A DNA stretch of 64,000 nucleotides from the NCBI GenBank assembly GCA_015832175.1, contig WJXW01000002.1:3162001-3226000 (forward strand), given 5' to 3'. The translations under genes and the position numbers were made by a program. This DNA comes from Paraphaeosphaeria minitans (Eukaryota; Ascomycota; Dothideomycetes; Pleosporales; Didymosphaeriaceae). A model generated the notes under the pieces. It saw only the letters and a program-made list of their open reading frames with translations, did no database searches and was not told where the DNA came from. Below are positions 10,916 through 21,695 of this stretch, one piece after another. Within the stretch, counting starts at the first letter, position 1. Each line of letters begins with the position of its first letter.

Positions 10916-12219
10916 CTAAATCTCGTGTTTCCCTGAACCATCACTCAGTCCTGCAACACCCATAGGTCCCCTCGTCTTCGCATCCTCAAGCGACACATTG
11001 AGCCCCAGCCGCTCGCGCGTCGAATAGGATGCAAGGCCACCATTAGGATCCGCCTCCGTGACCAGCTCCTTGCGCCGCGTATCCACAAGCAGGCGAATCA
11101 GATCAGGCCGCATGTAATGGCCGCTGAAATCCGCGAGCGCTTTCGTGAGATGAGACTCGTTGAGATCGATCTATGTAGGTGACTATTAGTTGGACGTATC
11201 CTCACGGCGTACAGGGGAGGGGAGGAGAGGACCGAGAAGCACGCACATCCACAAACAGCAACCCATCAAAATCTTTGTCTGGCTTCGCCACACATGTCCC
11301 ATCCGGCCTGTAAATCCTCGCGTGGCCATTGTACGTGCTGGGATCTGTCTCGGGCTCGACGCCCTCGGGGGTGTTCTTCTTCAGGCCTTCCACGCTCAGT
11401 CGCTGGAACGGCGCGAGCGTCCACGTCCCCGTTTCGATGGCGTACGCGGGCGTGACGAGGTCGCTTGCCGGGTCGGCCACGTTGGTTGCTGGGTCGGGGT
11501 AGCGAAGGGTCTCGGCGCCGGGATAGACGGGCCATGCGGCGATGTGGATTTGCTCGCCGGCGGAGACGTTGAGGGCTTTGAGGAAGGGGTTCATGTTTTC
11601 CCAGCAGTTGAGCTGGCCTTGGGACGTGTCAGTAGTGGAAGTATCTGCGAAAGAGGTAGGAGAATGAGAGGGGTTTTGCTGTACGTACCAAGGCGGCCCA
11701 GCTCGGTGGGCACAACAGAGAGAAAGGTGTCGCCAGCGCCATCACCATAGACCAGCTTCTCGACGTGCGTTGGCTTGATCTTGCGACGATGGTTAATCAC
11801 CTCGCCGTTAGGGTCAATAAGAGCTTGTGCGAGATATAAAGTCGCATGATCAATCTCCGAGAAACCGAGAGAAACATAGATCTGGTTATCCCTCGCCGCC
11901 CTCCGGATCCTCCTAAACTCCTCACTATCCACCGCCATGCTGTTCTCTCGATACTTCTTCAACATCGGCAGCGACTGCTGGTAGTTCACCTTCCACATCC
12001 AGTAGGGATACCCGGGGATCCATACTTCAGGAAAGGCGACGAGTTTAGCGCCAGCGGCGCCGGCTTCGTTGATGAAGTCGATGGTCTTACGTACGCCGCC
12101 TTCGAGGTTAAACCATGAGGGTTCGGAGGTGACCTGTATGGGTTATTAGAAGCAGAGGGTATTGAGGGACGGAGGTAAGAAGGGCGTACGGCTGCGGCTT
12201 TGTACTTTGTGAGAACCAT
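10916..12219 (-). CDS. Cyanide hydratase / nitrilase-superfamily enzyme
   Basis: This gene probably encodes cyanide hydratase, which adds water to HCN to give formamide; a close fungal aliphatic nitrilase is the alternative. There are four exons: 12219-12190, 12133-11689, 11617-11247 and 11170-10916, with introns of 56, 71 and 76 nt, giving 366 aa. The catalytic triad is visible: Glu in [17 protein letters not shown], Lys in [12 protein letters not shown], and nucleophile Cys in [15 protein letters not shown]. The block [20 protein letters not shown] is characteristic of this fungal branch. The C-terminal half ([20 protein letters not shown]) matches the region involved in spiral filament assembly in these enzymes. 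No signal peptide is seen, so it is cytosolic. The neighbouring esterase shows no obvious pathway link. Substrate choice between HCN and nitriles cannot be read from sequence. Confidence 0.9.
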
Positions 12220-13154
12220 TGTGGTGGGCAGTGGCAGTGGACGGTGGGTTGGAAGTGATGAATGACTGCGCCTTGTGGTAGATATGAGGTTATCTTCGAA
12301 AAGGATCGAAGAAGTTTATATACACATCCGTCGTCCCACTGCGCAGTGCACTGCTATCGCCTTCCAGTGAAGTGTGACGCCATCTCGGCGCGCCAAAGGT
12401 CCCTCTTGCTTCCGGATGCCGCTGAAGTGGCATGATAAGTGCCTCGATAGATTGTCTGTGGGTCACAGGAGCGAAGAAAACTTGCGAGCATTCCACACCT
12501 AACAGCTGTTGCGTATCGATGTATGGAAGCGGATGCAGGTGTGGTGTGTGCAGTACGTCGGCATCTTAACGGCATCGTCGGCATCGCTCGGCATGCATGT
12601 ACTGTCGGGCCTACCTACTTGTGGTACGACGCAATCGATCAGACCATGAGGAACGATGGCGTCGCCCATGTACGGAAGCCCCCAGTGAGAACATCTGAGT
12701 GATGGTAGTACAAGAAGCGGGGTCTAATAAATAGTGATGATATTGTCCGCGTCGTTGCGCATACAGAGCTTCTACTCCGGGCACGGGAGTTTACGGATTG
12801 TTCAACTATGTAATCCTCTTTCTCTGGGCTGCGCATCCGGTTCGTCTACGGGAAATACCTTCCGTGACTACAACCCAGGTGGCCCTTGTAATTCCTGAAT
12901 ATCCTGTCATTCAAATTCCACCAAAGAACAGACCGCAAACAATCTGCTGGGGGACGCTGCCACCCTCTTGGGCTGCAAATAGATATCATTGGTATCATCG
13001 CGGTTGAAATTGATGGGTCCCCCGTGGAAAGAAAAAAGCACAAATGTGCTATAAAATCTACCATAGGTAGGAGCCGAGTCCTGGCGCTAGTTGGTATAGT
13101 TTGGATTGTTGAATTCCAGTGCAACCACCCCCCCCCCTCCTCCACCTTCAAGCC
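12220..13154. other. Intergenic with poly-C tract; no supported gene
   Basis: This is upstream DNA of the cyanide hydratase gene and downstream DNA of PABA synthase (same strand). It contains a CCTACCTAC tract near 12610 and a C-rich run at about 13126-13145 just beyond the PABA synthase stop. Short open frames show no domains. Confidence 0.5.
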
Positions 13155-15740
13155 TCACTTCGACTGAAACACCGTCAACGCCGTCATAACCTTGGTCTCC
13201 ATCTCGAGGAACTCGCCCTCATCAGTGCTCTGGATCGTGACCGCGCCACCAGCTCCGATACGCCACGTCTCTGTGCTTTCGTGGGAGACAAAGTCTACTT
13301 CTCGAACGGATGCGGAAGGGCTCGGATATCTTGGGCTCGTATTTGAAGGAGTATATTCAAAGTTGGAATGTGGAGTAGAGTCGCCGCTGGTGTCGACGTC
13401 TCGGGCCATTCTCGTCGAGCCTTCGGGCGTGCTTGCGTCGCGCAGCGCCGTGCGAATCACAACCGAGAAATCCCCTGCGCCGCCGACATCCAGGTATCCC
13501 AGGACGCCAGAGTATATTCCACGCGGACGTTGCTCGATGTCTCTCAGGATCTCGCATGACCTTTTCTTCGGGGCGCCGGTCATGGAACCGGGTGGTAGCG
13601 AGGCTTTCAAGACGTCCAGACCCGTTGGTCCTTCATCCCGATTCGATTTCGGTAATTGACCTTCGATAACTGACACAAGTTGGTATACGTGCTCGTACTC
13701 TTCGACTGACATGAGCTTGGTCACGCTGCAGCGCTCGGCGCCTATCACGCCGCTCAGATCGTGGCGTATGAGGTCGACGATCATCAAATTCTCAGCTTGC
13801 TCTTTGGACGAGTTCAGTATCTCGTGCGCTGCCTCGCGTGTCATCATGGCCGACTTCTTCACGGTGCCCTTGATTGGTCGAAATTGACAATTTCCTTCGC
13901 GGTCCCACTTGAGGAATCGTTCCGGGCTTGTGCCGACTACCGTAGCATTAGATAGCTGGAGGTACGCGCCGTATGGTGCAGGGTTTGTGTGTCGTAGCTT
14001 CTTGTACAGCGCCCATGCATTCAATCCTCTTGCGTCAATACTTGGTACTTCGATCAGTGTCTCATCCGTTAAACAGAGTTCGTAGGAGTCTCCAGCAGCC
14101 AGTGAGTCCTGACACCTGAGAACCTTGTTGCGGTAGTTTTGTTCCTCCGGAGTGCGGATTTGCGAAAGGCTGAGTCTCTTTTCCATTTCGAGCCCTTCGC
14201 GGAGCTCTCTCGAGACTTCAATGCCGCCTCTCGCTGTCCGAGATTCAGATACGAGCTCTCGCTCCCGAGTCAGATTCTTGAGTGTCTGCCCAACATGTGC
14301 GATCCACGCGGAGTCATTTGGCAGCAGAGACTGGATATATGTCTTACCCGTAGCATGGTCTATAACGACACTGCGAGGTATAAAAGCGAAGTTGATGTCT
14401 GGAATCGAGCTCTCAGCTACCGACTCATGGGGCTCAACACCTATTGTTTCCAGTCCAGCCTCGTACGAGATGTAGCCCATGAGGCCACCCCAGAAGGGGC
14501 TCTCATAGGGAAAATCTTCGTCTGTCGAATTGAAGCCGCGATATTGTCTTTGTTTTTTTGGATCGTGTAGATCGAGAACCTCTTGGAAGATTGGCCACGT
14601 CTGATCGATGGAGCGAAGTTGAACGACTTGCTCATTCCCAGAGCCGTTGCCGTAGCGTAAGGTGCGATCCCAGGATCTGTATGTGATCTTTACCGTTTCT
14701 CCGGGCACTACGACTCCCAGCATACTGAATCGTCCCATGCTATGATTTTGTGAGTCGAGCAGGATGATATCATCTCGGTCAAGACCAAGTGCCTCTGCGA
14801 GTACGATCGGACTTAGGCAACTCGCGAAGTGCGCTGCCCATTGCAAAGTCGGGGTGTGACTCCCGGTGCTTAATTGTATCGTCTCGGCCAGACTCAAAGT
14901 TGCAGAGCGATTTTGATCCTGCATCGTGTGTTTTATCTTATCCCTTGCCGTCACAGTAATAGCTGCAGAAGATATGTAGTTCAGTGCAGTAGTACGATTG
15001 TGGGCTACTACCCGGGATCGAAAGGCAAGCCACTCTTCAGCTTGCACCCACCAGCGTTGCAACAATTCGATGCCCTCTTCCGAGGTGCAAATAGACTCAG
15101 GGTGAAATTGAACACCCCAGAAGGGCTTTCCAGTATGTCTTGCAGCCATCAAAATGGACCCATTCGTCTCATCTTCGATATCCCAAGCCAGAGGCTGAAT
15201 TTCGGGACATTGGTCGTTAGTTTGCCATTGCAATTGTGCTGAGTTGCTGCTGTGGTCTCCCAAAACGGCACATAGAGAGTGATACTGAGTGGCGCGTAGG
15301 TTTGTGATGTTTCGAAAGATATCGGTCCGATTGTGAGAGATAGTCGATATGATGCCGTGTCTTGCTTGCCTCAATCTTTGGATGCTGGCCCCATGTGCCA
15401 GACATAGTGACTGGAATCCAAGGCATATTCCAAAGACCGGGAGAAGATCGTCTGATCCGAGGCTCCACAGCTGGTTGATGAGGCCAACATCGTTCGGGTT
15501 CGCGGGATGTCCGGGCCCAGGTCCTACGACCACGGCATCGAAGGCTTTAAGGATTGTCGTGAAGTTCTCGTATGCGGTAGTATCGTCAATCCGGACCGTT
15601 GTTACGGTCGCACCTAAGCTTTGTTCAAGCAGGCCGACGATGCTATTTGAGAATGAGTCATATGCATCCACATAGAGGATGTGGCGACGTTTTTTGGCAG
15701 CTGGATTTGCAATTCCTAATGGTCTGGCAGCTCCTGGCAT
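13155..15740 (-). CDS. ABZ1: Bifunctional p-aminobenzoate synthase (PabA-PabB fusion)
   Basis: The enzyme makes 4-amino-4-deoxychorismate from chorismate and glutamine, the first step toward p-aminobenzoate and folate. It is a single exon; ATG 15740 (MPGAARPLG) gives 861 aa. Residues about 20-230 form a class-I glutamine amidotransferase, with the nucleophile Cys in VFGICLGFQSL and the HPE part of the triad in WGVQFHPESICT. A chorismate-binding synthase domain follows (about 410-850), with AYLQLSNATVVGTSPERFL, FRPIKGT, the block DLIRHDLSGVIG, PPGSMTGAPKKRSCEIL and RGIYSGVLGYLD. A low-complexity Ser/Pro insert follows near the end (around 13300-13420). The length fits fungal fused enzymes. It is likely cytosolic. 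Confidence 0.95.
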   Translation of the reverse strand: MPGAARPLGIANPAAKKRRHILYVDAYDSFSNSIVGLLEQSLGATVTTVRIDDTTAYENFTTILKAFDAVVVGPGPGHPANPNDVGLINQLWSLGSDDLLPVFGICLGFQSLCLAHGASIQRLRQARHGIISTISHNRTDIFRNITNLRATQYHSLCAVLGDHSSNSAQLQWQTNDQCPEIQPLAWDIEDETNGSILMAARHTGKPFWGVQFHPESICTSEEGIELLQRWWVQAEEWLAFRSRVVAHNRTTALNYISSAAITVTARDKIKHTMQDQNRSATLSLAETIQLSTGSHTPTLQWAAHFASCLSPIVLAEALGLDRDDIILLDSQNHSMGRFSMLGVVVPGETVKITYRSWDRTLRYGNGSGNEQVVQLRSIDQTWPIFQEVLDLHDPKKQRQYRGFNSTDEDFPYESPFWGGLMGYISYEAGLETIGVEPHESVAESSIPDINFAFIPRSVVIDHATGKTYIQSLLPNDSAWIAHVGQTLKNLTRERELVSESRTARGGIEVSRELREGLEMEKRLSLSQIRTPEEQNYRNKVLRCQDSLAAGDSYELCLTDETLIEVPSIDARGLNAWALYKKLRHTNPAPYGAYLQLSNATVVGTSPERFLKWDREGNCQFRPIKGTVKKSAMMTREAAHEILNSSKEQAENLMIVDLIRHDLSGVIGAERCSVTKLMSVEEYEHVYQLVSVIEGQLPKSNRDEGPTGLDVLKASLPPGSMTGAPKKRSCEILRDIEQRPRGIYSGVLGYLDVGGAGDFSVVIRTALRDASTPEGSTRMARDVDTSGDSTPHSNFEYTPSNTSPRYPSPSASVREVDFVSHESTETWRIGAGGAVTIQSTDEGEFLEMETKVMTALTVFQSK

Positions 15741-16633
15741 TATCACTCCACGTAGAGGACCGAGAGAGGGTTATTCAAGTAATTGTGGGTCTACAGAGAC
15801 ATGGAAGAGGTACTGCAGGATGGGACAATATAAGCGTGAGAAAATTTTCTTAGTGGAACCATCACGGCTTTTGTTTGAACAGAAATGTTTTTGAATGTAT
15901 CCCGTCGCTTTCGCACAATACTCGCCATCTCAAACACTGACAGTTAGTACCGCGAGCGGTTCTCGGGTTTAGGTTGGCGTTGCGCTTTCGGAAACGGAAA
16001 CTCAATGTGGCCAGAGAGCACGAGCGAGTGAGATTGCTAGGCACTCTCTACTTAGTATCGTAGTCTTAAGGGCCGCAAGACGCAACCGGAACAAGCAGCA
16101 AAAGTCTCGCTGCTCGGTAGATATGAGGTTTTGATGCCATGGACGGGTTCCATGCGGCTTGTAATGGTAGGTCTATGGGGTAGCTGCGTGCAGGGTGGGG
16201 TGACGTGCTGTCAGTTGGTACGAGTACAGGTGTCAACGGTAGGTAGCCGAGTCAGGCGCTAGTCCATATGTGGAAAGCACGATTTCAGGGTGCAGGGTAT
16301 CGTTTGAAGAGTATTGATTCTCTGTGACTGAATCGCACCTCCTACTCGGGGCTTTTTCATGACACGAGGAGAGCAAGTTTTTGACGTGCTGGGAGATGGT
16401 GCCTGTCAGTCATGTCATCGGGCAATGCCCGGAACAGATGCACAACTACCGAGAAGGCATGAATATGTTCGCCGTCCGCGCGGAGCTCAGAAACCGTTCG
16501 CGATTCATATACACAGGGTACAAAGGTTGTTGCGCAAGGATGCGATGACCCTACCAGCCCTAAAACTAGCCAGGTGGATGATCTATGCACGTTCCTAGTC
16601 GATCATGGTGCATGTCTATACATGCCACAGAGG

Positions 16634-16717
16634 GCTGCGGTCAATGCACATGAGGTCGAGATTCTCGAGAAGAAGGCTGCGATCGATGCATATGAGGTCG
16701 AGAATCTCGAGAACAAG
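16634..16717 (+). repeat. Tandem duplication, two 42-bp units
   Basis: Two adjacent 42-bp units (16634-16675 and 16676-16717) differ at only a few positions. Both begin GCTGCG and share ATGAGGTCGAGA and TCTCGAGAA. The length is a multiple of three, so a plus-strand frame reads two related 14-residue units with charged, heptad-like character. Whether the frame is translated is unknown. Confidence 0.8.
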
Positions 16718-17746
16718 GATGCGTACACTAAGACGCGTTCGTATGCACCGAGAGACGTACGAACGTGCGGGCTGTCGGGATTACTTATGTCCTTAAGTTC
16801 CCGTCCCCGAAACCGAAAGGCATGTCTCGCGCTTACACCTGAAAACGCCCTCCGCACAATGGAATTGCTGAGTTCCGTCGGCGGTACCGTACGATACGGC
16901 GAACGAAGTCACGGGTCTAGAAGAGCAATCGAAGGCCAGCGGAGACAGCTGGGTGTCCCCAGCGGCGTACTTGACACCGCCACCTCCGTTGCGGTCACCT
17001 GTAGGTATGGAGCCTGTCCAGCCTGTCTCCAGCCTGTCTGAAGCTTGGACGGTAGGTCGTGCAACCCCTGGAGCATGCAGGGGCGATTATGTACCGTAAC
17101 GCCCCATGAAAGAGAAGTCCGTTGATGGATCATGGCGCTCGCCTCTGCGCTAGGCAGGTCGGTTGCCGGCCTGGCACACCATCCTGTGTCTTTCCCAGCT
17201 GGGACGACACGGTGATTGCTCCTCGTTTTGGATTCCATTGAATCCACGGTAGCCATCGTTCCGCGGGTGCAAACCCATGCAGGGGTCTGTGTGTTATCGA
17301 CTCTCTGGCCGCTGGCGCCAGGAGACAGCCCACGGCGAAAGAGATTTCGGAAGATCCACCTGTCGCATAACGATGCGAGCTATAAGCGGATGGTCACGGG
17401 TTCGATAGTGCTCAAGCTTCCTTATTTTGGTGTAGAATGCTTAACGACGGCGGGTACGGTTCGCTTCTGAAACATCACCTTGCAGCGTCCAGCGACTCAA
17501 GCGACGGCTATCGGGCTAGCGGATACCATCAAGACAACCCCCTCCTGGGGAAGCGGAAGCCGACGTCTCCTTTGGGACCGTTCGCATGCAGGGGCCGCGG
17601 CGAACGTCTCACGGCTCGCTGAACACGGCCTATTCTTACACTTCTGACAGTCTGCCGTCTCGGGTGATGACGTTCAGATCCTCTTGCAAACCGACACCGA
17701 CCGTGAGAAGAGACGATAGGGAGTGTAGCAAGAAAAACAAGGTAAA

Positions 17747-17801
17747 GACAAGATGAAGACAAGATGAAGACAAGACAAAGATCAGACAAAGACCAGACAA
17801 C
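17747..17801 (+). repeat. Tandem repeat, five 11-bp units
   Basis: Five consecutive 11-bp units of the form GACAAGATGAA drift gradually to GACCAGACAAC. The strand is purine-rich. No gene overlaps it. Confidence 0.75.
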
Positions 17802-18377
17802 AGCCAGCGAGTAAAGGCTCCTGTTCGCGCATGGAAGCTCGGCAGACCTAAAATGGGGCCTGCCTGGGCCAGTCGGCCCGCCCACATTAAGCCTGTACCT
17901 GCATAACCAATGGCGCTATAGACTTCCAGGCGTTTCAGAGCGCTTCGAAGCACTCGACCTCACTCCACGCCGGCCAGGTACCTGCGACAGGCCTGCCATG
18001 GGGTCCGCCTTGACGCCCGTGGACATGCCGCTGCCAGTCCGTGGCTGAGCACTCTACTCGATTCACCAATCACCGACTATGCATCTGACTCCGTTTCAAG
18101 CACCCGTTTCGAGTCCGTGCCTAGACAAGAACAATCGGTAGGTATATCTATGCCTGCTTTGCCCCCATAACGTGCTTTCTTCTCTTCATCACAGCATTCA
18201 CTTTCTTGTTCGGTATTCCATCAAGGGTGTGGGAAAGACAAAGTCATTCATTATCTTTGTCTCTTCATCCCCTGTTTAATTTTTGACAATCACTTTCATT
18301 AAGCTGGTTTACACCACTACATACAGTTTAGCTGCTGTACTCTTTCGCTTCTTCCCTGCACTTTACATCAATTCATA

Positions 18378-20435
18378 ATGAAGGCTTCTATTGCTCTTCT
18401 TATTTCCGGCCTTGCTGCCCAGCAGGTCGCCGCCCACTGGGACCGCCAGGCCACCAACTACAACACCCCTGGCTACAACAACAACGAATGTACCGACAAG
18501 CAGAAGGGCGGGTACGATTGGTCCGACCTGAAAGACGGCGACAAGCCCGGCAAGTACGACGACTTCGACTTTGGTGGAGGTTGGTCGTGCTCCACCAAGA
18601 AGTTCGGCAAGCGTGACCACATTACCAAGCGCACTTTCGGAGCCAAGGCCATCACCAACAGCTGTGGTAAGGACAAGCCTGCTTCCTTCAGCTGCGACAA
18701 GAAGGATGGTTTCTCTGTGACTCACATGGATGTCTCCGTTGATCACGATGCCGAACTGGATTTCCACTACAAGATGAAGGACGGCAGCATCTGCAAGCAG
18801 CGCGCGAGCTGTAAGAAGGAGGGTACCACCGTGCAGAACACCCAGTGCGGTGGTGCTCAGTCAGTTGACGTCTACCTCGGCAGCAGCAGCCAAGGTAAAG
18901 ACAACTGTGGTATTGGCCTCCACAACGTGGGCTTCGACTGCAACCCGGGACAATCCTACACTCCTCCGCCTCCTTACACTCCCCCGACTACCCCTGAGGC
19001 CCCTCCCTCAACTTCTTCCGAATTGCCCCTCTCCAGCTCTTCTGAGGTGCCCCCACCGCCGCCGGAGACCACTGCTCCTCCTCAGACCTCCGACTCACCG
19101 CCGCCTCCTCTCGAATCCAGCAGCGTGAGCATTAAGACGCCTTTCTGCGGTGCCGGTTTGTGCGGCAGCAGCAGCAGCTTCACCAACTCCTCCACTGCCC
19201 CCCCTACGCCGCCAGAGACCCCTAGCAGCACTCCAGTGGAAGTCCCGTCCAGCAGCACTGAGGTGCCCACTTCATCGGCGCCCAGTGGCGAGTGTGGCGG
19301 ATACGGACAGCCAGCTTGCGAGACCAGCTCCGCCGTCGAGAGCACCCCTGTTGAGAGCAGCTCTGTCGTCGAGAGCACCCCCGTTCCCTCGGCTCCTGCT
19401 TCATCGACCCCAAGCGGCGAATGCGGTGGATACGGCCAGCCTGCGTGTGAGACCAGCTCCGTTGTTGAAAGCACTCCCGTTTCTTCGGCTCCCGCAACGG
19501 AGACTGCACCAGCTGAGACCGCCCCGGCTACCTCCTACAATGGCACCGTCCCATCTTCGCCCGTCTCGTCCCCGCCTCCTACTGTCACTCCTCCTCCCGG
19601 TGGTTACACTCCTCCCGAATGTCTTCCCAAGTGCCTGAACACGTGGCTCAAGCTCAAGTCCGAGTGCAAGGACAACACCGACTCCGCCTGCTACTGCAAG
19701 GTTCCCGACCTCACTGACAACGTCGTCGACTGTGTCAAGGCCTACGGCACGGACGAGGAAGTCCAGCAGGCTCTCTCCTACTTCGTCGGCATCTGCGCGC
19801 CCCAGATCCCCGAGAACCCGCAGATTATCGACAAGTGCACCGGTGTGCCGCTCGCACCGCCTACCCTCCCTGCCACCTCTGCGCCTCAGACACCCGCCAC
19901 CAGCGCCTCGCCCGAACAGCCTCAGACCACTGGCACCACGCCCGCCCCCGTCACCAGTGCAGCGCCTGAGCAGCCTCAGACCCCTGGCACCACGCCCGCC
20001 CCCGTCACCAGCGCAGCGCCCGAGCAGCCTCAGACCCCTGGCACTACGCCTGCCCCGGCCCCTGCCCCTGAGCAGCCCGCCAGCATTCCCTGCACTACCA
20101 TCACCTACGGCAGCTCCACCTACACCGTCCCCCAGGTTGGCTTCACCACCGAGACTCCTGGTGCTCCCGGCGCAAACCCCACCGAGCCCATCGCTCTCTA
20201 CCCTGCCGCTCCTACCGCGCCTGCCCCTGCGCCCGCCAACCCAACTGCGCCCGCCAGCCCAGCTGCGCCCTACCCGATTGCGTCTGGCGCGTCTGGCTTC
20301 ACCTCCGTCGCCTACCCCACCGGCACCGGCGCGATCAGCTCGCCTCCTCCGTCTGAGTTCAGCGGTGCGGCGAACGCGCTCAACGTCAAGGCCGGCATGG
20401 TCTTTGGTGCCGCCTTTGCTTTCTTCGCTATGTAA
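18378..20435 (+). CDS. Secreted CFEM-domain protein, probably GPI-anchored
   Basis: This is a single-exon gene of 685 aa. An N-terminal signal peptide (ALLISGLAAQQVAAHW) is followed by a Cys-containing domain of about 190 residues that I do not recognise, with two possible Kex2 sites (GKR, TKR near residues 77-86). A long Pro/Ser/Thr-rich linker holds two copies of SGECGGYGQPACETSS. A CFEM module follows at about residues 413-485: eight cysteines spaced C-x3-C, then C, C-x-C, C, C, C. A second Pro/Thr/Ala-rich linker has repeats around TPGTTPAPVTSAAPEQPQ, and a hydrophobic C-terminal tail (MVFGAAFAFFAM) looks like a GPI signal. CFEM proteins act at the wall or membrane, some binding haem or acting in host interaction. 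Strong GC3 codon bias and a pyrimidine-rich leader suggest high expression. Confidence 0.88.
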   Translation: MKASIALLISGLAAQQVAAHWDRQATNYNTPGYNNNECTDKQKGGYDWSDLKDGDKPGKYDDFDFGGGWSCSTKKFGKRDHITKRTFGAKAITNSCGKDKPASFSCDKKDGFSVTHMDVSVDHDAELDFHYKMKDGSICKQRASCKKEGTTVQNTQCGGAQSVDVYLGSSSQGKDNCGIGLHNVGFDCNPGQSYTPPPPYTPPTTPEAPPSTSSELPLSSSSEVPPPPPETTAPPQTSDSPPPPLESSSVSIKTPFCGAGLCGSSSSFTNSSTAPPTPPETPSSTPVEVPSSSTEVPTSSAPSGECGGYGQPACETSSAVESTPVESSSVVESTPVPSAPASSTPSGECGGYGQPACETSSVVESTPVSSAPATETAPAETAPATSYNGTVPSSPVSSPPPTVTPPPGGYTPPECLPKCLNTWLKLKSECKDNTDSACYCKVPDLTDNVVDCVKAYGTDEEVQQALSYFVGICAPQIPENPQIIDKCTGVPLAPPTLPATSAPQTPATSASPEQPQTTGTTPAPVTSAAPEQPQTPGTTPAPVTSAAPEQPQTPGTTPAPAPAPEQPASIPCTTITYGSSTYTVPQVGFTTETPGAPGANPTEPIALYPAAPTAPAPAPANPTAPASPAAPYPIASGASGFTSVAYPTGTGAISSPPPSEFSGAANALNVKAGMVFGAAFAFFAM

Positions 20436-21695
20436 ACGACCTGCTAAGCATTGTGGGCCGATAATGTGTGTGAATACTGGTTGATGAAGAGATAATTGGA
20501 TGTGCATACCCCGACTCTTTCTTTGTGCATGCCCAGGCGCAGTCCTTTTTGGGAGCCACATTGGTTGGATGTCGAAGCATCCTGAAGTACTAGTAATGGG
20601 TGTTTTCCCGATGTTTCCTTGTGTCTATAGACTGAATCGTACATCACTCTTGCACATCCTGAGCTCCTTATGCCGTGAATCCTCTACCTTGAAGTGACTT
20701 GTCATCGCGTCCCTAGTGACGAATGCGTTGCAGTAAATAACCACACTGCAGAATTATACCACTCCTCATTTGACACGGTATACTCAAGTTTCTGTTCCAG
20801 CACGAAACGGCGCCACACTACACTTTACGATACCTATACTTCTCCTCCGCATTTCGAAGTCCTTCATGCTGTGAAATAAAAGATCTCGTCTTGAAGTGAA
20901 GCTATCAAGTGTGTATCAAATATCATATCAAGCTTGTCGTACATCCAGGATGAGGACACTGGTGAAAACGTAGACGAGCACACAAGTGTGGAAACATCGT
21001 TTGGTAGGGACAGTTACAAAGTTGACGCCTGTGGAGGGAAGTTGCAAAAGCGTGTGGTAGTGGTGCGTCATATACCTCTCCCTTTGCACTCGCACCTCGT
21101 TATTCGTCAACATCCACCAACTTTCTCTAGAATCATTGTGAGTCCGTTAACAGGGATACAGCGTAGTACGAAGCTGGTGGGGCGCTCGATACCGATTTTC
21201 CAGCGCGCGCATCTTACATCGCAGAATTCATTGGACACGGTTCGTAGTCTTCCTCCTTCGAGACTTGCTCAGTCATCCGCTCTCTGATCTGCTCAGCCGA
21301 TCGCTCGTTCCCGGCCACGGTTTCCAGTCATCAAGGGGAGCCGTGGTACTGTGGTTCGTTATCTGTAGCTGGATGTGGAGCGATCGCACCACCTGGAGAA
21401 CATGTTTGAGCTTGTTGATGCTACACGGGTCTGAAGTAAAAGTCGGTCAGAGGTAGGACAGTGGAGAAGTAGAGAGAATACCAAATAATTAAAAGGAGTG
21501 AAAGTGAAAGTGAAAGTGACTAATGTAGTGAAAGTGAATAGAACTAATGGCAACTCGTCGGCAGGGATCGCTTGTTGTGCCACGTGACTGGCCGAGGCTG
21601 CGGCGGATCGACGTCACCGACCGCGACACTTCGCATCCTGGTCCTTCCTTGTTGATCTTCTCCCCAGGCTCGGGACACCACGGCGGCAAGCAACC
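20436..21695. other. Intergenic with (GTGAAA)n tract
   Basis: This 1.26-kb gene-free region lies between the CFEM gene and NCA2. At about 21498-21518 the hexamer GTGAAA repeats three to four times, and again in degenerate form at 21537-21548. The last ~150 bp before 21696 are GC-rich and would be the NCA2 promoter. No gene is supported. Confidence 0.5.

Larger units (their letters stand above)
15741..18377. other. Gene-poor 2.6-kb region with small tandem repeats
   Basis: No gene can be supported here. Two small tandem repeats occur (listed separately at 16634 and 17747). A frame at 16574-17041 reads through the first repeat, but most of it has no family resemblance. The last 200 bp (18180-18377) are pyrimidine-rich, typical of a strong fungal promoter and 5' leader, and belong to the CFEM gene. 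Confidence 0.55.

Noticed and set aside
16574..17041. 155-residue frame containing the 42-bp duplication
   Set aside because: Its first codon is GTG. Outside the repeat the composition is random-looking and no family is recognisable.
17380..17420. Second GGTTCGA-containing stretch resembling a tRNA T arm
   Set aside because: No acceptor or anticodon stem could be found around it.
19401..20561. 386-residue antisense frame over the CFEM gene
   Set aside because: It is the shadow of a Pro/Ala/Thr-rich gene with strong GC3 bias. Its product is a Gly/Arg-rich low-complexity string with no domain.
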